Made by a program: the position numbers and the translations under genes. A DNA stretch of 64,000 bases from Rhodoferax koreense (lineage in GTDB: Bacteria; Pseudomonadota; Gammaproteobacteria; Burkholderiales; Burkholderiaceae_C): contig NZ_CP019236.1 of the NCBI RefSeq assembly GCF_001955695.1, positions 2,046,001 to 2,110,000 on the forward strand, given 5' to 3'. The notes beneath the pieces are model-generated. The model did not search any database, was not told where the DNA came from, and saw only the letters and a list, made by a program, of their open reading frames with translations. This document shows, piece after piece, positions 8,093 to 16,838 of the stretch; within the stretch, counting starts at the first letter, position 1, and every line of letters begins with the position of its first letter.

Positions 8093-9976
8093 ATGGCTGA
8101 TTCACACCCCGACCTGATCCTGCACCGCGGCCTGTTCACCACGCTGGACCGCGCCAACCCCACGGCCAGCGCCGTCGCCATCCGGGACGGCCGCTTCACC
8201 CATGTGGGCCGCGACCATGAAGTGATGCCGCTGGCCGGTCCGCACACCCGGGTGATCGACCTGCGCGGCAAGCGCGTGTTGCCCGGCCTGATCGACAACC
8301 ACCTGCACATCATCCGCGGCGGCCTCAATTTCAACCTGGAGCTGCGCTGGGACGGCGTGCGTAGCTTGGCCGACGCCATGGCCATGCTCAAGCGGCAGGT
8401 CGACGTCACGCCCGCGCCGCAGTGGGTGCGCGTGGTCGGCGGCTTCACCGAGCACCAGTTCGCCGAAAAGCGCCTGCCCACCATCGACGAACTCAACGCG
8501 GTGGCGCCCGACACGCCGGTGTTCCTGCTGCACCTGTACGACCGCGCGCTGCTCAACGGTGCCGCGCTGCGCGCCGTGGGCTACACCCGCGACACGCCTG
8601 CGCCACCTGGCGGCGAGATCGTGCGCGACAGCGCCGGCAACCCCACCGGCCTGCTGCTGGCCAAGCCGAACGCCGCCATCCTCTATGCCACGCTGGCCAA
8701 AGGGCCGAAGCTGCCGTACGAGTACCAGCTGAACTCCACGCGCCACTTCATGCGCGAATTGAACCGCCTGGGCGTGACCGGCGCCATCGACGCGGGCGGC
8801 GGTTTCCAGAACTATCCCGACGACTACCAGGTCATCGAGGAACTGGCCAAGGCCGACCAGCTCACGATCCGCCTGGCCTACAACCTGTTCACGCAGAAGC
8901 CCAAGCAGGAGAAGGCCGACTTCCTGCACTGGACGGCCACCTCCAAATACAAGCAGGGCACGGACTGGTTCCGCCACAACGGCGCGGGCGAGATGCTGGT
9001 GTTCTCCGCCGCCGACTTCGAGGACTTCCGCCAGCCGCGGCCCGACATGGCGCCAGAGATGGAAGGCGAGCTCGAAGAGGTGGTGCGCCTGCTCGCACAG
9101 AACCGCTGGCCCTGGCGGCTGCATGCGACCTATGACGAAACCATCAGCCGTGCGCTCGACGTGTTCGAACGGGTGAACCAGGACGTGCCGCTTGAAGGCC
9201 TGAACTGGTTCTTCGACCACTGCGAGACCATCTCGGACCAGAGCATCGACCGCATCGCCGCACTCGGCGGCGGCATCGCCGTGCAGCACCGCATGGCCTA
9301 CCAGGGCGAATATTTCGTCGAACGTTACGGCCATGGCGCGGCCGAGGCCACGCCGCCGGTGAAGAAGATCCTGGAGAAGGGCGTGAAGGTCTCGGCCGGC
9401 ACCGATGCCACGCGTGTCGCCTCCTACAACCCGTGGGTGTCGCTGTCCTGGCTCGTCACCGGCCGGACGGTGGGCGGCCTGCAGCTCTACCCGCAGCGCA
9501 ACTGCCTGGACCGCGAGGCCGCGCTGCGCATGTGGACGGAGAACGTGACCTGGTTCAGCAACGAGGTCGGCAAGAAGGGCCGCATCGAGGTCGGCCAGTT
9601 CGCCGACCTGGTGGTGCCCGACCGCGACTTCTTCGCCTGCGCCGAATCCGAGATCGCCGACACCACGGCGCTCTTGACCGTGGTCGGCGGCAAGGTGGTC
9701 TATGGCGCGGGCGACTTCGCGTCCTTCGACGACAGCCCGCTGCCGCCGGCCATGCCCGACTGGTCGCCGGTGCGCCGCTTCGGTGGCTACGCCAACTGGG
9801 GTGAGCAGGGCGCGCCGATGCAAGCTGTCATGCGCAATGCAGCGGCAGCCTGCGCCTGCGCCAACGACTGCAATGTGCACGGCCACCAGCACGCCACGGC
9901 CTGGAGCAGTAAGTTGCCGATCGCCGATTTGAAGAGCTTCTGGGGCGCGCTCGGTTGCGCCTGCTGGGCGGTCTGA
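8093..9976 (+). CDS. Metal-dependent amidohydrolase, YtcJ-like
   Basis: A 627-residue amidohydrolase of the YtcJ/AepA type (Amidohydro_3). The N-terminal part has LPGLIDNHLH with the metal-binding H-x-H, and the C-terminal part holds ADLVVPDRDFF, the usual end of the barrel. Members hydrolyse amide or imine bonds of unknown physiological substrates. Unusual is a C-terminal tail of about 40 residues with several Cys and His (ACACANDCNVHGHQH, then GCACWAV). The stop codon overlaps the DoxX start by one base, so translation is coupled. Confidence 0.9.
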   Translation: MADSHPDLILHRGLFTTLDRANPTASAVAIRDGRFTHVGRDHEVMPLAGPHTRVIDLRGKRVLPGLIDNHLHIIRGGLNFNLELRWDGVRSLADAMAMLKRQVDVTPAPQWVRVVGGFTEHQFAEKRLPTIDELNAVAPDTPVFLLHLYDRALLNGAALRAVGYTRDTPAPPGGEIVRDSAGNPTGLLLAKPNAAILYATLAKGPKLPYEYQLNSTRHFMRELNRLGVTGAIDAGGGFQNYPDDYQVIEELAKADQLTIRLAYNLFTQKPKQEKADFLHWTATSKYKQGTDWFRHNGAGEMLVFSAADFEDFRQPRPDMAPEMEGELEEVVRLLAQNRWPWRLHATYDETISRALDVFERVNQDVPLEGLNWFFDHCETISDQSIDRIAALGGGIAVQHRMAYQGEYFVERYGHGAAEATPPVKKILEKGVKVSAGTDATRVASYNPWVSLSWLVTGRTVGGLQLYPQRNCLDREAALRMWTENVTWFSNEVGKKGRIEVGQFADLVVPDRDFFACAESEIADTTALLTVVGGKVVYGAGDFASFDDSPLPPAMPDWSPVRRFGGYANWGEQGAPMQAVMRNAAAACACANDCNVHGHQHATAWSSKLPIADLKSFWGALGCACWAV

Positions 9977-10395
9977 TGCTCGAGTTGGTTCAAGAGGTCC
10001 GTTCCGTTTTCACGGCCCCCTGGGTGCATTGGCTGGCCTTGCTGTTCCTGTGCGCGGCCTATCTGCAGGGTGCGTTCGACAAGGCACGCGACTTCCCCGC
10101 GGCCGTCGCCGAGATGCAGCACTTCGGGCTGTCGCCCGCGGCGCCGATGGCGGCGGCGGTCATCGTGATGGAGTTCGCAGCTTCGGCCATGATCCTGGCC
10201 AACTACCACCGCTGGCTCGGCGCCCTGGCGCTGGCCGGCTTCACGGTGATGGCCAACTTCCTGGCCGACCGCTTCTGGAGCGTACCGCAGTCTGAACGCG
10301 TGACGGTGGCCAATTCCTTTTTCGAACACTGGGGCCTGGCCGGCGGCTTCCTGCTGGTGGCCTGGTACGACCTGGGAGGCGCAAATGGCGGATAA
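9976..10395 (+). CDS. DoxX-family integral membrane protein
   Basis: A 139-residue protein with about four membrane helices and the DoxX pattern (PWVHWLALLFLCAAYLQGAF, later FLADRFWSV). DoxX proteins are linked to thiosulfate/quinone redox or oxidative-stress systems, but most are uncharacterised. The ATG sits in TGATG with the stop of the amidohydrolase; a start seven codons upstream is possible but would overlap. Its 3' end overlaps the MFS gene by 11 nt. Confidence 0.85.
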   Translation: MLELVQEVRSVFTAPWVHWLALLFLCAAYLQGAFDKARDFPAAVAEMQHFGLSPAAPMAAAVIVMEFAASAMILANYHRWLGALALAGFTVMANFLADRFWSVPQSERVTVANSFFEHWGLAGGFLLVAWYDLGGANGG

Positions 10396-12031
10396 CCACA
10401 CGCAGGCCGTCGAGAAGGGCGGCGGCAGCTTCGCACCCCTGGCGCAGCCCGTGTTCGCCGTGTTGTGGGTGGCGACCGTGCTCGGCAACATCGGCAGCTT
10501 CATGCGCGACGTGGCGAGTTCGTGGATGGTCACCGAACTCTCGGCCAGCCCGGCCGCGGTGTCGCTGATCCAGACCGCGGCCACGCTGCCGATCTTCCTG
10601 CTGGCCATTCCGGCCGGTGTGCTGTCGGACATCCTGGACCGCCGCCGCTTCCTGATCGCGGTGCAGATCCTGCTGGCGGGTGTCAGCGGCACGCTGCTGT
10701 GGCTGTCCAGGACCAATGCGCTGACGGTCGAATACCTGGTGGCGCTGACCTTCGTCGGCGGCATCGGCGGTGCGCTGATGGGGCCGACCTGGCAGTCCAT
10801 CGTGCCCGAGCTCGTGCCGCGCAAGGATTTAAAGAATGCGGTGGCGCTGAATTCGCTCGGCATCAATGTGGCGCGTGCGGTCGGCCCGGCCGCCGGTGGC
10901 CTGCTGCTGGCCAGCTTCGGTGCGGCCATGGCCTATGGCGCAGACGTGCTGAGCTATGTGTTCGTGATCGCGGCGCTGCTGTGGTGGAAACGGCCACCGG
11001 CGGTCGAATCCGGCCTGTCCGAGCAGTTCTTCGGTGCCTTCCGCGCGGGCCTGCGTTATGCCAAGGCCAGCCGCGAACTGCATGTGGTGTTGCTGCGCGC
11101 CGCGGTGTTCTTCCTGTTCGCGAGTTCGGTGTGGGCGCTGCTGCCGCTGGTGTCGCGGCGCATGCTCGGCGGCACGGCCGGCTTCTACGGCGTGATGCTG
11201 GGTGCGGTCGGTGCCGGGGCGATCCTCGGCGCCTTGCTGCTGCCCAGGATGCGCCGGCGGCTCGACGCCGACGGTCTGGTGCTGACGGCTTCGCTCCTGA
11301 GCGCCGCCGTGATGGGTGGGCTCGCGCTGGCGCCGCCGCAATGGGTGGCGGTGCTGCTGATGCTGGTGCTGGGCATGGGCTGGATCATCGCGCTGACCAC
11401 GCTCAATGGCGTGGCGCAGGCGGTGTTGCCCAACTGGGTGCGCGGCCGCGGCCTGGCCATCTACCTCATGGTGTTCAATGGGGCCATGGCCGGCGGCAGC
11501 CTGTGCTGGGGGCTGGTGGCGCAGGAGATCGGCGTGCCGTCCACGCTGCTGGCCGGTGCCGTCGGCCTGCTGGCGGTGGGATGCGTGTTCCACCGCGTGA
11601 AGCTGCCCACGGGCGAGGCCGACCTGCAGGCTTCGAACCATTGGCCCGAGCCGATGCTGACCGAACCGGTGGCGCACGACCGTGGTCCGGTGCTGGTGCA
11701 GATCGAATACCGGATCGCCAAACGCGACATCCCGGCCTTTCTTTTCGCCATGCGCCACGTGGCGCAGGAGCGCCGCCGCGACGGCGCCTATGCCTGGGGC
11801 GTGGCCGAACACACGGGCGAACCGGAGCGGGTGGTCGAATGGTTCATGGTCGAGTCGTGGGCTGAGCATCTGCGCCAGCACAGGCGTGTCTCCAAGGCCG
11901 ATGCCGACATGCAGGGCGAGGCGCTGCGTTATCACCAGGGGCCGGACAAGCCGGTGGTGCACCACTTCCTCGCACTGGACCTGAAGGATAGCAGGCCGCC
12001 GGGCCAACACGCCGCGGGAGCGACGCCGTGA
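10385..12031 (+). CDS. MFS exporter (MFS_3/EntS-like) with C-terminal alpha-beta domain
   Basis: A 548-residue protein. Residues 1-410 form a 12-helix major-facilitator transporter of the MFS_3 type, with the loop DILDRRRF between helices 2 and 3. The last 130 residues are soluble: PVLVQIEYRIAKRDIPAFL, then RRRDGAYAWGVAEHTGEPER and VVEWFMVESWAEHLRQH. They resemble the antibiotic-biosynthesis-monooxygenase ferredoxin-like fold found fused to this transporter group. The start is preceded by GGGAGG. Substrate unknown; export of a toxic small molecule is inferred from context. Confidence 0.88.
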   Translation: MADNHTQAVEKGGGSFAPLAQPVFAVLWVATVLGNIGSFMRDVASSWMVTELSASPAAVSLIQTAATLPIFLLAIPAGVLSDILDRRRFLIAVQILLAGVSGTLLWLSRTNALTVEYLVALTFVGGIGGALMGPTWQSIVPELVPRKDLKNAVALNSLGINVARAVGPAAGGLLLASFGAAMAYGADVLSYVFVIAALLWWKRPPAVESGLSEQFFGAFRAGLRYAKASRELHVVLLRAAVFFLFASSVWALLPLVSRRMLGGTAGFYGVMLGAVGAGAILGALLLPRMRRRLDADGLVLTASLLSAAVMGGLALAPPQWVAVLLMLVLGMGWIIALTTLNGVAQAVLPNWVRGRGLAIYLMVFNGAMAGGSLCWGLVAQEIGVPSTLLAGAVGLLAVGCVFHRVKLPTGEADLQASNHWPEPMLTEPVAHDRGPVLVQIEYRIAKRDIPAFLFAMRHVAQERRRDGAYAWGVAEHTGEPERVVEWFMVESWAEHLRQHRRVSKADADMQGEALRYHQGPDKPVVHHFLALDLKDSRPPGQHAAGATP

Positions 12032-13023
12032 GCGAATCCGCCATCAGGCCACAACAGGTGCCCGAGGCGGGCGAGAAGCCCCTTCTGGCGCGCATGTCGA
12101 TCGCGATGTTCGGCATGGTCATGGGCATCGGCGGCCTGTCCAATGCGTGGGCGGCCGCGGCCCGCACATTGGGCGTTCCGTTGTGGATCAGCCAGGTCCT
12201 GCTGGTGCTGGCGCTGCTGGCCTTCGTCCTTCTGGTCGTGGCGCACCTGGCCAAACTCGGTTTCTGTTTCAGGGAGGTGGCCGAGGAGTTCGCGCACCCG
12301 GTGCGCTCGAGCTTTTTCCCCGCAACGTCGGTGTCGATGGTCGTGCTGTCGATCGGCTTGCGGGCCTATTCACTGCCGCTGGCCCAGGCCTTGTGGTGGC
12401 TCGGCGCGGCGATGCATTTCGTTTTGGCAGTGACGCTGATCCGGCGCTGGGTCCTGCACGCGCAGGACGAAGCGGTGCTGACGCCGGCCTGGTTCATCCC
12501 GGTGGTGGGCAACATCCTGGTGCCGGTGGGCGGCGTTCCGCTGGGGCACGTGGAGATCAGCTGGTTCTTCTTTTCGGTCGGGCTGATCTTCTGGCTGTCC
12601 TTTTTCACCATCGTGCTGCACCGCGTGCTGTTCGTGCCGGCGATGAGTCAGCGCAGCATGCCCACCTTGTTCATCCTGCTGGCGCCGCCCTCGATCGGCC
12701 TGTCGGCCTACCTCGCCTTCACCGGCGGGCAGGCCGGCGCGCTCGGCGACATCCTGTACTGCCTGGCGCTGTTCATCGCCATCCTGCTGGCCACGCTCTG
12801 GCGGCATGTGGCGCATGGCGCGTTCTTCATGAGCTGGTGGGCGATGACCTTTCCGGCCGACGGCTGGGCCGGCGCGACGATCGCCTTCTTCCATGCGCGG
12901 CCGTCCGTCTATACCCAGGCCATCGCCTGGTTCGCGTTGGCCGCGGCCAGCGGCATCGTGGTGTGGATCGCCGTGCGCACGGCTTTGCACATGGCCAGCG
13001 GCGCCGCATTTCGCGAAGACTGA
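12028..13023 (+). CDS. SLAC1/TehA-family anion channel
   Basis: A 331-residue protein with about ten membrane helices. The sequence [20 protein letters not shown] matches the first helix of the tellurite-resistance/dicarboxylate (TDT) family, which includes TehA and plant SLAC1. These act as anion channels; the bacterial TehA itself lets tellurite-related or other anions pass. GTG start within GTGA overlapping the stop of the MFS gene, so the two are translationally coupled. The next gene starts 28 bp later. Confidence 0.88.
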   Translation: MSESAIRPQQVPEAGEKPLLARMSIAMFGMVMGIGGLSNAWAAAARTLGVPLWISQVLLVLALLAFVLLVVAHLAKLGFCFREVAEEFAHPVRSSFFPATSVSMVVLSIGLRAYSLPLAQALWWLGAAMHFVLAVTLIRRWVLHAQDEAVLTPAWFIPVVGNILVPVGGVPLGHVEISWFFFSVGLIFWLSFFTIVLHRVLFVPAMSQRSMPTLFILLAPPSIGLSAYLAFTGGQAGALGDILYCLALFIAILLATLWRHVAHGAFFMSWWAMTFPADGWAGATIAFFHARPSVYTQAIAWFALAAASGIVVWIAVRTALHMASGAAFRED

Positions 13024-13051
13024 TTTTTTCAACCACCAAGGAGCGCATCAC

Positions 13052-13879
13052 ATGCCTTACATCAAGACCCAGGACGGCACCGACATCTTCTACAAGGACT
13101 GGGGCGACAAGTCCGCCCAACCCATCGTGTTCTCGCACGGCTGGCCGCTGTCCAGCGACGACTGGGACGGCCAGATGCTGTATTTCCTGCAGCAGGGTTA
13201 CCGCGTCATCGCGCACGATCGCCGTGGCCATGGCCGGTCCAGCCAGACTTCCGTGGGCCATGACATGGACCACTATGCCGACGACCTGGCGGCACTTACC
13301 GAACACCTGGACCTGCAGAAGGCCGTGCACATCGGCCACTCCACCGGTGGCGGCGAAATCGCACGCTACATCGGCCGGCATGGCAACAAGCGTGTGGCCA
13401 AGGCCGTGCTGATCAGCGCCGTGCCGCCTCTGATGGCCAGGACCCCCGCGAACCCCAACGGCGTGCCGATGGAAGTGCTGGACGGCATCCGTTCCGCCGT
13501 GGCGGCCAACCGCGCGCAGTTCTTCAAGGACTTCCCGAGTCCCTTCTACGGCTTCAATCGCCCGGGCGCCAAGGTCTCCGAAGGCTTGAGCCTGAAGTGG
13601 TGGCAACAGGGCATGATGGGTTCGATCCAGGCGCACTACGAGGGTATCAAGGCGTTTTCGGAAACCGACTTCACGCAAGACCTGCAGAAGATCGAGGTGC
13701 CCACGCTGGTGATGCACGGTGACGACGACCAGGTCGTGCCGATCGACATCTCCAGCGTGTTGACCGCCAAGCTGGTCAAGAACGCGACGCTGAAGGTCTA
13801 CCCAGGCTACCCACACGGCATGTGTGCGACCAATGGGGACGTGATCAATCCCGATCTGCTGGCCTTCATCAAAGCCTGA
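13052..13879 (+). CDS. Alpha/beta hydrolase, non-haem haloperoxidase type
   Basis: A 275-residue alpha/beta hydrolase close to cofactor-free chloroperoxidases and esterases. Ser97 in the nucleophile elbow GHSTGG, an oxyanion loop at SHGWP (28-32), a likely acid in HGDDDQVV and His in GYPHGM form the expected triad. AAGGAG precedes the ATG. It is the last gene of the run that begins with pirin. These enzymes can perform perhydrolysis, but the physiological reaction is usually ester or lactone hydrolysis. Confidence 0.92.
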   Translation: MPYIKTQDGTDIFYKDWGDKSAQPIVFSHGWPLSSDDWDGQMLYFLQQGYRVIAHDRRGHGRSSQTSVGHDMDHYADDLAALTEHLDLQKAVHIGHSTGGGEIARYIGRHGNKRVAKAVLISAVPPLMARTPANPNGVPMEVLDGIRSAVAANRAQFFKDFPSPFYGFNRPGAKVSEGLSLKWWQQGMMGSIQAHYEGIKAFSETDFTQDLQKIEVPTLVMHGDDDQVVPIDISSVLTAKLVKNATLKVYPGYPHGMCATNGDVINPDLLAFIKA

Positions 13880-13899
13880 GGGCGCCTGTGCATGCGCCC
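13880..13899 (+). terminator. Hairpin after haloperoxidase-like gene
   Basis: GGGCGC (13880-13885) and GCGCCC (13894-13899) can pair across an 8-base loop directly after the stop codon. No T-run follows, so it is at best a weak or stabilising structure between two convergent genes. Confidence 0.35.
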
Positions 13900-13909
13900 G
13901 GCGGGCGGC

Positions 13910-14161
13910 TCAGCCCTGGGCGTCGAACGTGCGGCCGCGTTCGCGCAGGTGTCGGGCCAGGGCCTCATAGCCCAGCGGGCGGATGCGGGTGACAATGGCG
14001 GCGCCCTCGGCATACGACGAGCCGCCGCGCGCCACCGGCGGGATGTTGGCGTCGATGAAGCCGGCTTCGCGGCAGACCATCACGCGGTCGATGTCGGCGG
14101 GATGGGTGAAGGAGCGAGGCAGGGGCGCGCGGGCCAGTTCCTGCAACAGGTTCAGAGGCAT
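13910..14161 (-). CDS. Hypothetical protein (83 aa)
   Basis: A small soluble protein starting MPLNLLQELARAPLPRSFTH, with a Gly/Ser turn (GGSSYAEGAA) and a basic C-terminus (LARHLRERGRTFD). The frame is open to 14227 but the ATG at 14161 is favoured; neither has a strong ribosome site. No recognised domain. It runs toward the haloperoxidase-like gene (convergent). Confidence 0.5.
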   Translation of the reverse strand: MPLNLLQELARAPLPRSFTHPADIDRVMVCREAGFIDANIPPVARGGSSYAEGAAIVTRIRPLGYEALARHLRERGRTFDAQG

Positions 14162-14263
14162 GGGGGCACGCAAGGCAAAGGCGTTCGAAACATGCCCGGA
14201 GTTTAGGGGCCGGACATGTCGGCCCACCCCCGGATCCGGAGCGCGCCCTGTCAGAGTTGACAG

Positions 14264-14503
14264 CTAGTGCTGCGTCGACTCGATGTCGTCTTTGAGCAGC
14301 CGCATCATGGCCAGATGATGCTGGAAGGGGTCGGCGCCAAGCCGCAGGCCCAGCCGCCAGGTCTCGGCCTCGAAGTCGTGCACGTAAGGGGATGTGCGCT
14401 CGCTCGCATTGCGGGCCCGCCAAAGGCGCTGGATGCGCTGCGGCCGGCAGAGGAAGCGGATGAAGCGGCGCTGCATCCAAAGGAAAATCAAAGGGACGGA
14501 CAT
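14264..14503 (-). CDS. Hypothetical basic protein (79 aa)
   Basis: A 79-residue protein with a hydrophobic N-terminal dozen residues and many Arg residues (QRRFIRFLCRPQRIQRLWRAR). The ATG is preceded by AGAAGGATGA, a good ribosome site, which supports a real gene. No family recognised. It is divergent from the MYG1 gene and upstream of another small gene on the same strand. Confidence 0.6.
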   Translation of the reverse strand: MSVPLIFLWMQRRFIRFLCRPQRIQRLWRARNASERTSPYVHDFEAETWRLGLRLGADPFQHHLAMMRLLKDDIESTQH

Positions 14504-14589
14504 TCATCCTTCTACGTCCGCGCCGTGGCAGGCGCTGTAGTCCACGGCAACCTGTTGGTGGGAAAAACGGCCCTAAACTCGGAGTCCAG

Positions 14590-15534
14590 ATGACAAACCC
14601 TTCCCTGACGCCCCCCCGCCCCGTGGTGATCGCGACGCACAACGGGTCCTTTCACGCGGACGATATCTTCGGCGTTGCCGTGCTGCTGCGCCTGCACCCT
14701 GGGGCGCAGCTCATCCGCACGCGCGACGCAGAGCTGATCGCGCGGGCCGACTTCGCGGTCGATGTCGGCGGCGAATGGGACGCCGGGCGCGGACGCTTCG
14801 ACCATCACCAGCGTGGCTTCTCCGGCGCACGCGACAGTGGCGTCGTCTACGCGAGCGCGGGGCTGGTCTGGCGCGCCCATGGCGCCGCGCTGGTGGAACA
14901 GACCTTCGGCCTGAACGACCCGGCGCTGGCGCAAAGCGTGGCCGATGCGCTGGACGAAGAACTGGTGCAGCACCTGGACCGTGCCGATACCGGCGTCGAC
15001 CATGGTGCGCCCGGGCTGTTCGGCCTGTCCGCCTTGCTCTCGCAGTTCAACACGACCTGGGACGCCCGGCGCGACGCCGTTCAGGACGAAGCCGATGCGC
15101 TGGCCAACTTCCGCAAGGCGATGGCGGTGGTCGACACCCTTTTGGCTGCCACGCTGGACCAGCTGCGCGCCAAATACCAGGGCGCGGAACTGGTGCGCAA
15201 CGCCGAAAAGCTGTTCGGCGGCCAGGTGCTGCTGATGCCGCGTGGCGGTCTGCCCTGGCGCGAGGTGGTAAGCCGCGAGATGCCCGAGGTGCTGTTCGTC
15301 GTCTACCCCGACTCGAGCGCCCGGCAGTACCAGGTGCATGTCGTCACCGTCGAGCCGCATTCCTTCCAGGCCCGCAAGGACCTGCCCAGGCCGTGGGCCG
15401 GCCTGCGCCTGGCCGAGCTGGCGGAGGTGACCGGTGTGGCCGACGCGGTGTTCTGCCACAACGGCCGCTTCATCGCTGGGGCCGCATCGTTGGCGGGTGC
15501 CATGCGCCTGGCGGAGCTCGCGCTCGCTTCCTAG
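14590..15534 (+). CDS. MYG1-family protein (UPF0160, DHH-like exonuclease)
   Basis: A 314-residue MYG1 homologue. The fold is related to DHH phosphoesterases: ATHNGSFHADD (15-25) and RFDHHQ with DHH at 71-73 provide metal ligands. Eukaryotic MYG1 is a 3'-5' RNA exonuclease in mitochondria and nucleoli; the bacterial role is not settled. Full length and all motifs present. Monocistronic, divergent from a small unknown gene. Confidence 0.92.
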   Translation: MTNPSLTPPRPVVIATHNGSFHADDIFGVAVLLRLHPGAQLIRTRDAELIARADFAVDVGGEWDAGRGRFDHHQRGFSGARDSGVVYASAGLVWRAHGAALVEQTFGLNDPALAQSVADALDEELVQHLDRADTGVDHGAPGLFGLSALLSQFNTTWDARRDAVQDEADALANFRKAMAVVDTLLAATLDQLRAKYQGAELVRNAEKLFGGQVLLMPRGGLPWREVVSREMPEVLFVVYPDSSARQYQVHVVTVEPHSFQARKDLPRPWAGLRLAELAEVTGVADAVFCHNGRFIAGAASLAGAMRLAELALAS

Positions 15535-15551
15535 AACGGGACGACGCGGGT

Positions 15552-16655
15552 TCAGCGTACGCCGAGGAACGCTCGCATCCGTGCGAGTTCTTCTTCCAGC
15601 GCTTGGGCAAAGGCGGCATCCGTCGGCCGCCGGCCGTCCACGAAGCCGATTTCGTGCTCCAGCCGTCCCTTGACGAGCCTCAGGTTTGCCCAGCCGGGCA
15701 TCCGGCCGTTCCACAGCAGCGGCAGGGCGTAGTGCCCCATGGTCCGTTTGGCCTGGGGCACATAGGCTTCGAACTTGTAGGCCCAGCCCCAGAAGGCCTC
15801 GAAGCGGCGGCGGTCCCAGACCACCGGATCGAAAGGCGCGAGCAGGCGCAGGCGATCGTCTGGTGCGTGGCGTTTCGAGCGGGGATTCTCGTCGGCGGGC
15901 CAGAACCAGGTCATGCCCTCGACCAGCGCGTGGCCATACCGCTGCTTGGCCGCCTTCACCACCTGCCGGACCTCGGGTTGCAGGTCCGGCGCGCCGAGGC
16001 GCAACAGCGTGGCGAGGTAGCCGAGGCTCGCCGAGGGCAGCGGCGCATACAGCCGCACGATCATGTCCACCAGAGCCTCCGCGCGCAGCCTGCGGGCCTC
16101 GGGACTCTGATCCCGTTCCGGATGCTGCACATGCTGGTAGATGCGGGTGCCGTTTTCGCGGCGCAACACGCGCAACTGGCTCCGGTAATGCATGCCGTCG
16201 AGCAGCTGCGTGCCGACGTTGAGCTCACCACCCCAGTAGCCCGGCATGCGGCCGTGGTGGCTGAAGGCTTCGAGCACGTGTTTCGGATGGGTCGCCCCGC
16301 GCTCGCGCACGAAAGCCAGGATCTGCCGGGCGTTGGCGTGCGTCGCCTCGTCCCACTGCTCGCGCGGTTCGCGCGGATGCAGCAGCGCCAGGGTCTTGCG
16401 CTCGACGAAGCCATAGTTCACCAGGCAGTCTTCCTCGATCTGCAGGCGGGCATAACGCTGCTCCAGTTCGCCCGCGCGATAGTCCGTGACCCGCAGGCGC
16501 AGGATCAGGTCCTGCGCTCGCGCCGGCGCCCGCATCGGGTCGGCCTGCACGAAGCCGAGCTTGCGGATGGCCGCGGGCAGGGTGGTGGGCTTGAACAGGC
16601 TGCGGGCGATGGCGTAGCGGCGCAGCTCTTCGAGTCGGGGGGCGGGCGAAGTCAT
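15552..16655 (-). CDS. YcaQ/AlkX-like DNA glycosylase, winged-helix (HTH_42)
   Basis: A 367-residue HTH_42 protein. E. coli YcaQ and Streptomyces AlkZ of this family remove crosslinked or bulky alkylated bases from DNA. The AlkZ subgroup has a catalytic Q-x-Q and the YcaQ/AlkX subgroup Q-x-D; here QAD occurs at about residues 37-39 (GFVQADPMRAPARA), so it fits the AlkX type. It probably repairs interstrand crosslinks. Motif interpretation is from known families; the activity itself is inferred. Confidence 0.85.
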   Translation of the reverse strand: MTSPAPRLEELRRYAIARSLFKPTTLPAAIRKLGFVQADPMRAPARAQDLILRLRVTDYRAGELEQRYARLQIEEDCLVNYGFVERKTLALLHPREPREQWDEATHANARQILAFVRERGATHPKHVLEAFSHHGRMPGYWGGELNVGTQLLDGMHYRSQLRVLRRENGTRIYQHVQHPERDQSPEARRLRAEALVDMIVRLYAPLPSASLGYLATLLRLGAPDLQPEVRQVVKAAKQRYGHALVEGMTWFWPADENPRSKRHAPDDRLRLLAPFDPVVWDRRRFEAFWGWAYKFEAYVPQAKRTMGHYALPLLWNGRMPGWANLRLVKGRLEHEIGFVDGRRPTDAAFAQALEEELARMRAFLGVR

Positions 16656-16740
16656 CGCGAGATGGTAAGCCCGTGTCGGTCACGCGCCGCGCCGGCTCCG
16701 GGTTGCTTCGGCTCGGTTTGCGCAAGCCGACGGCGTTCCC

Positions 16741-16757
16741 CTTAAGCGTGCATTAAG
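16741..16757. promoter_or_regulatory. Inverted repeat in the ycaQ-like/YncE-like divergent region
   Basis: CTTAA (16741-16745) and TTAAG (16753-16757) are separated by 7 bp. AT-rich bases are rare here, so this may be an operator or part of a promoter for one or both divergent genes. No regulator is adjacent. Confidence 0.35.
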
Positions 16758-16838
16758 TTGGCGCAGGAACAGTCGCGCTGTCGTTGGCCGAGCGCGCGGC
16801 GGACGACAGCTTTCAACAAAACAGGACCGAGACAAGCC

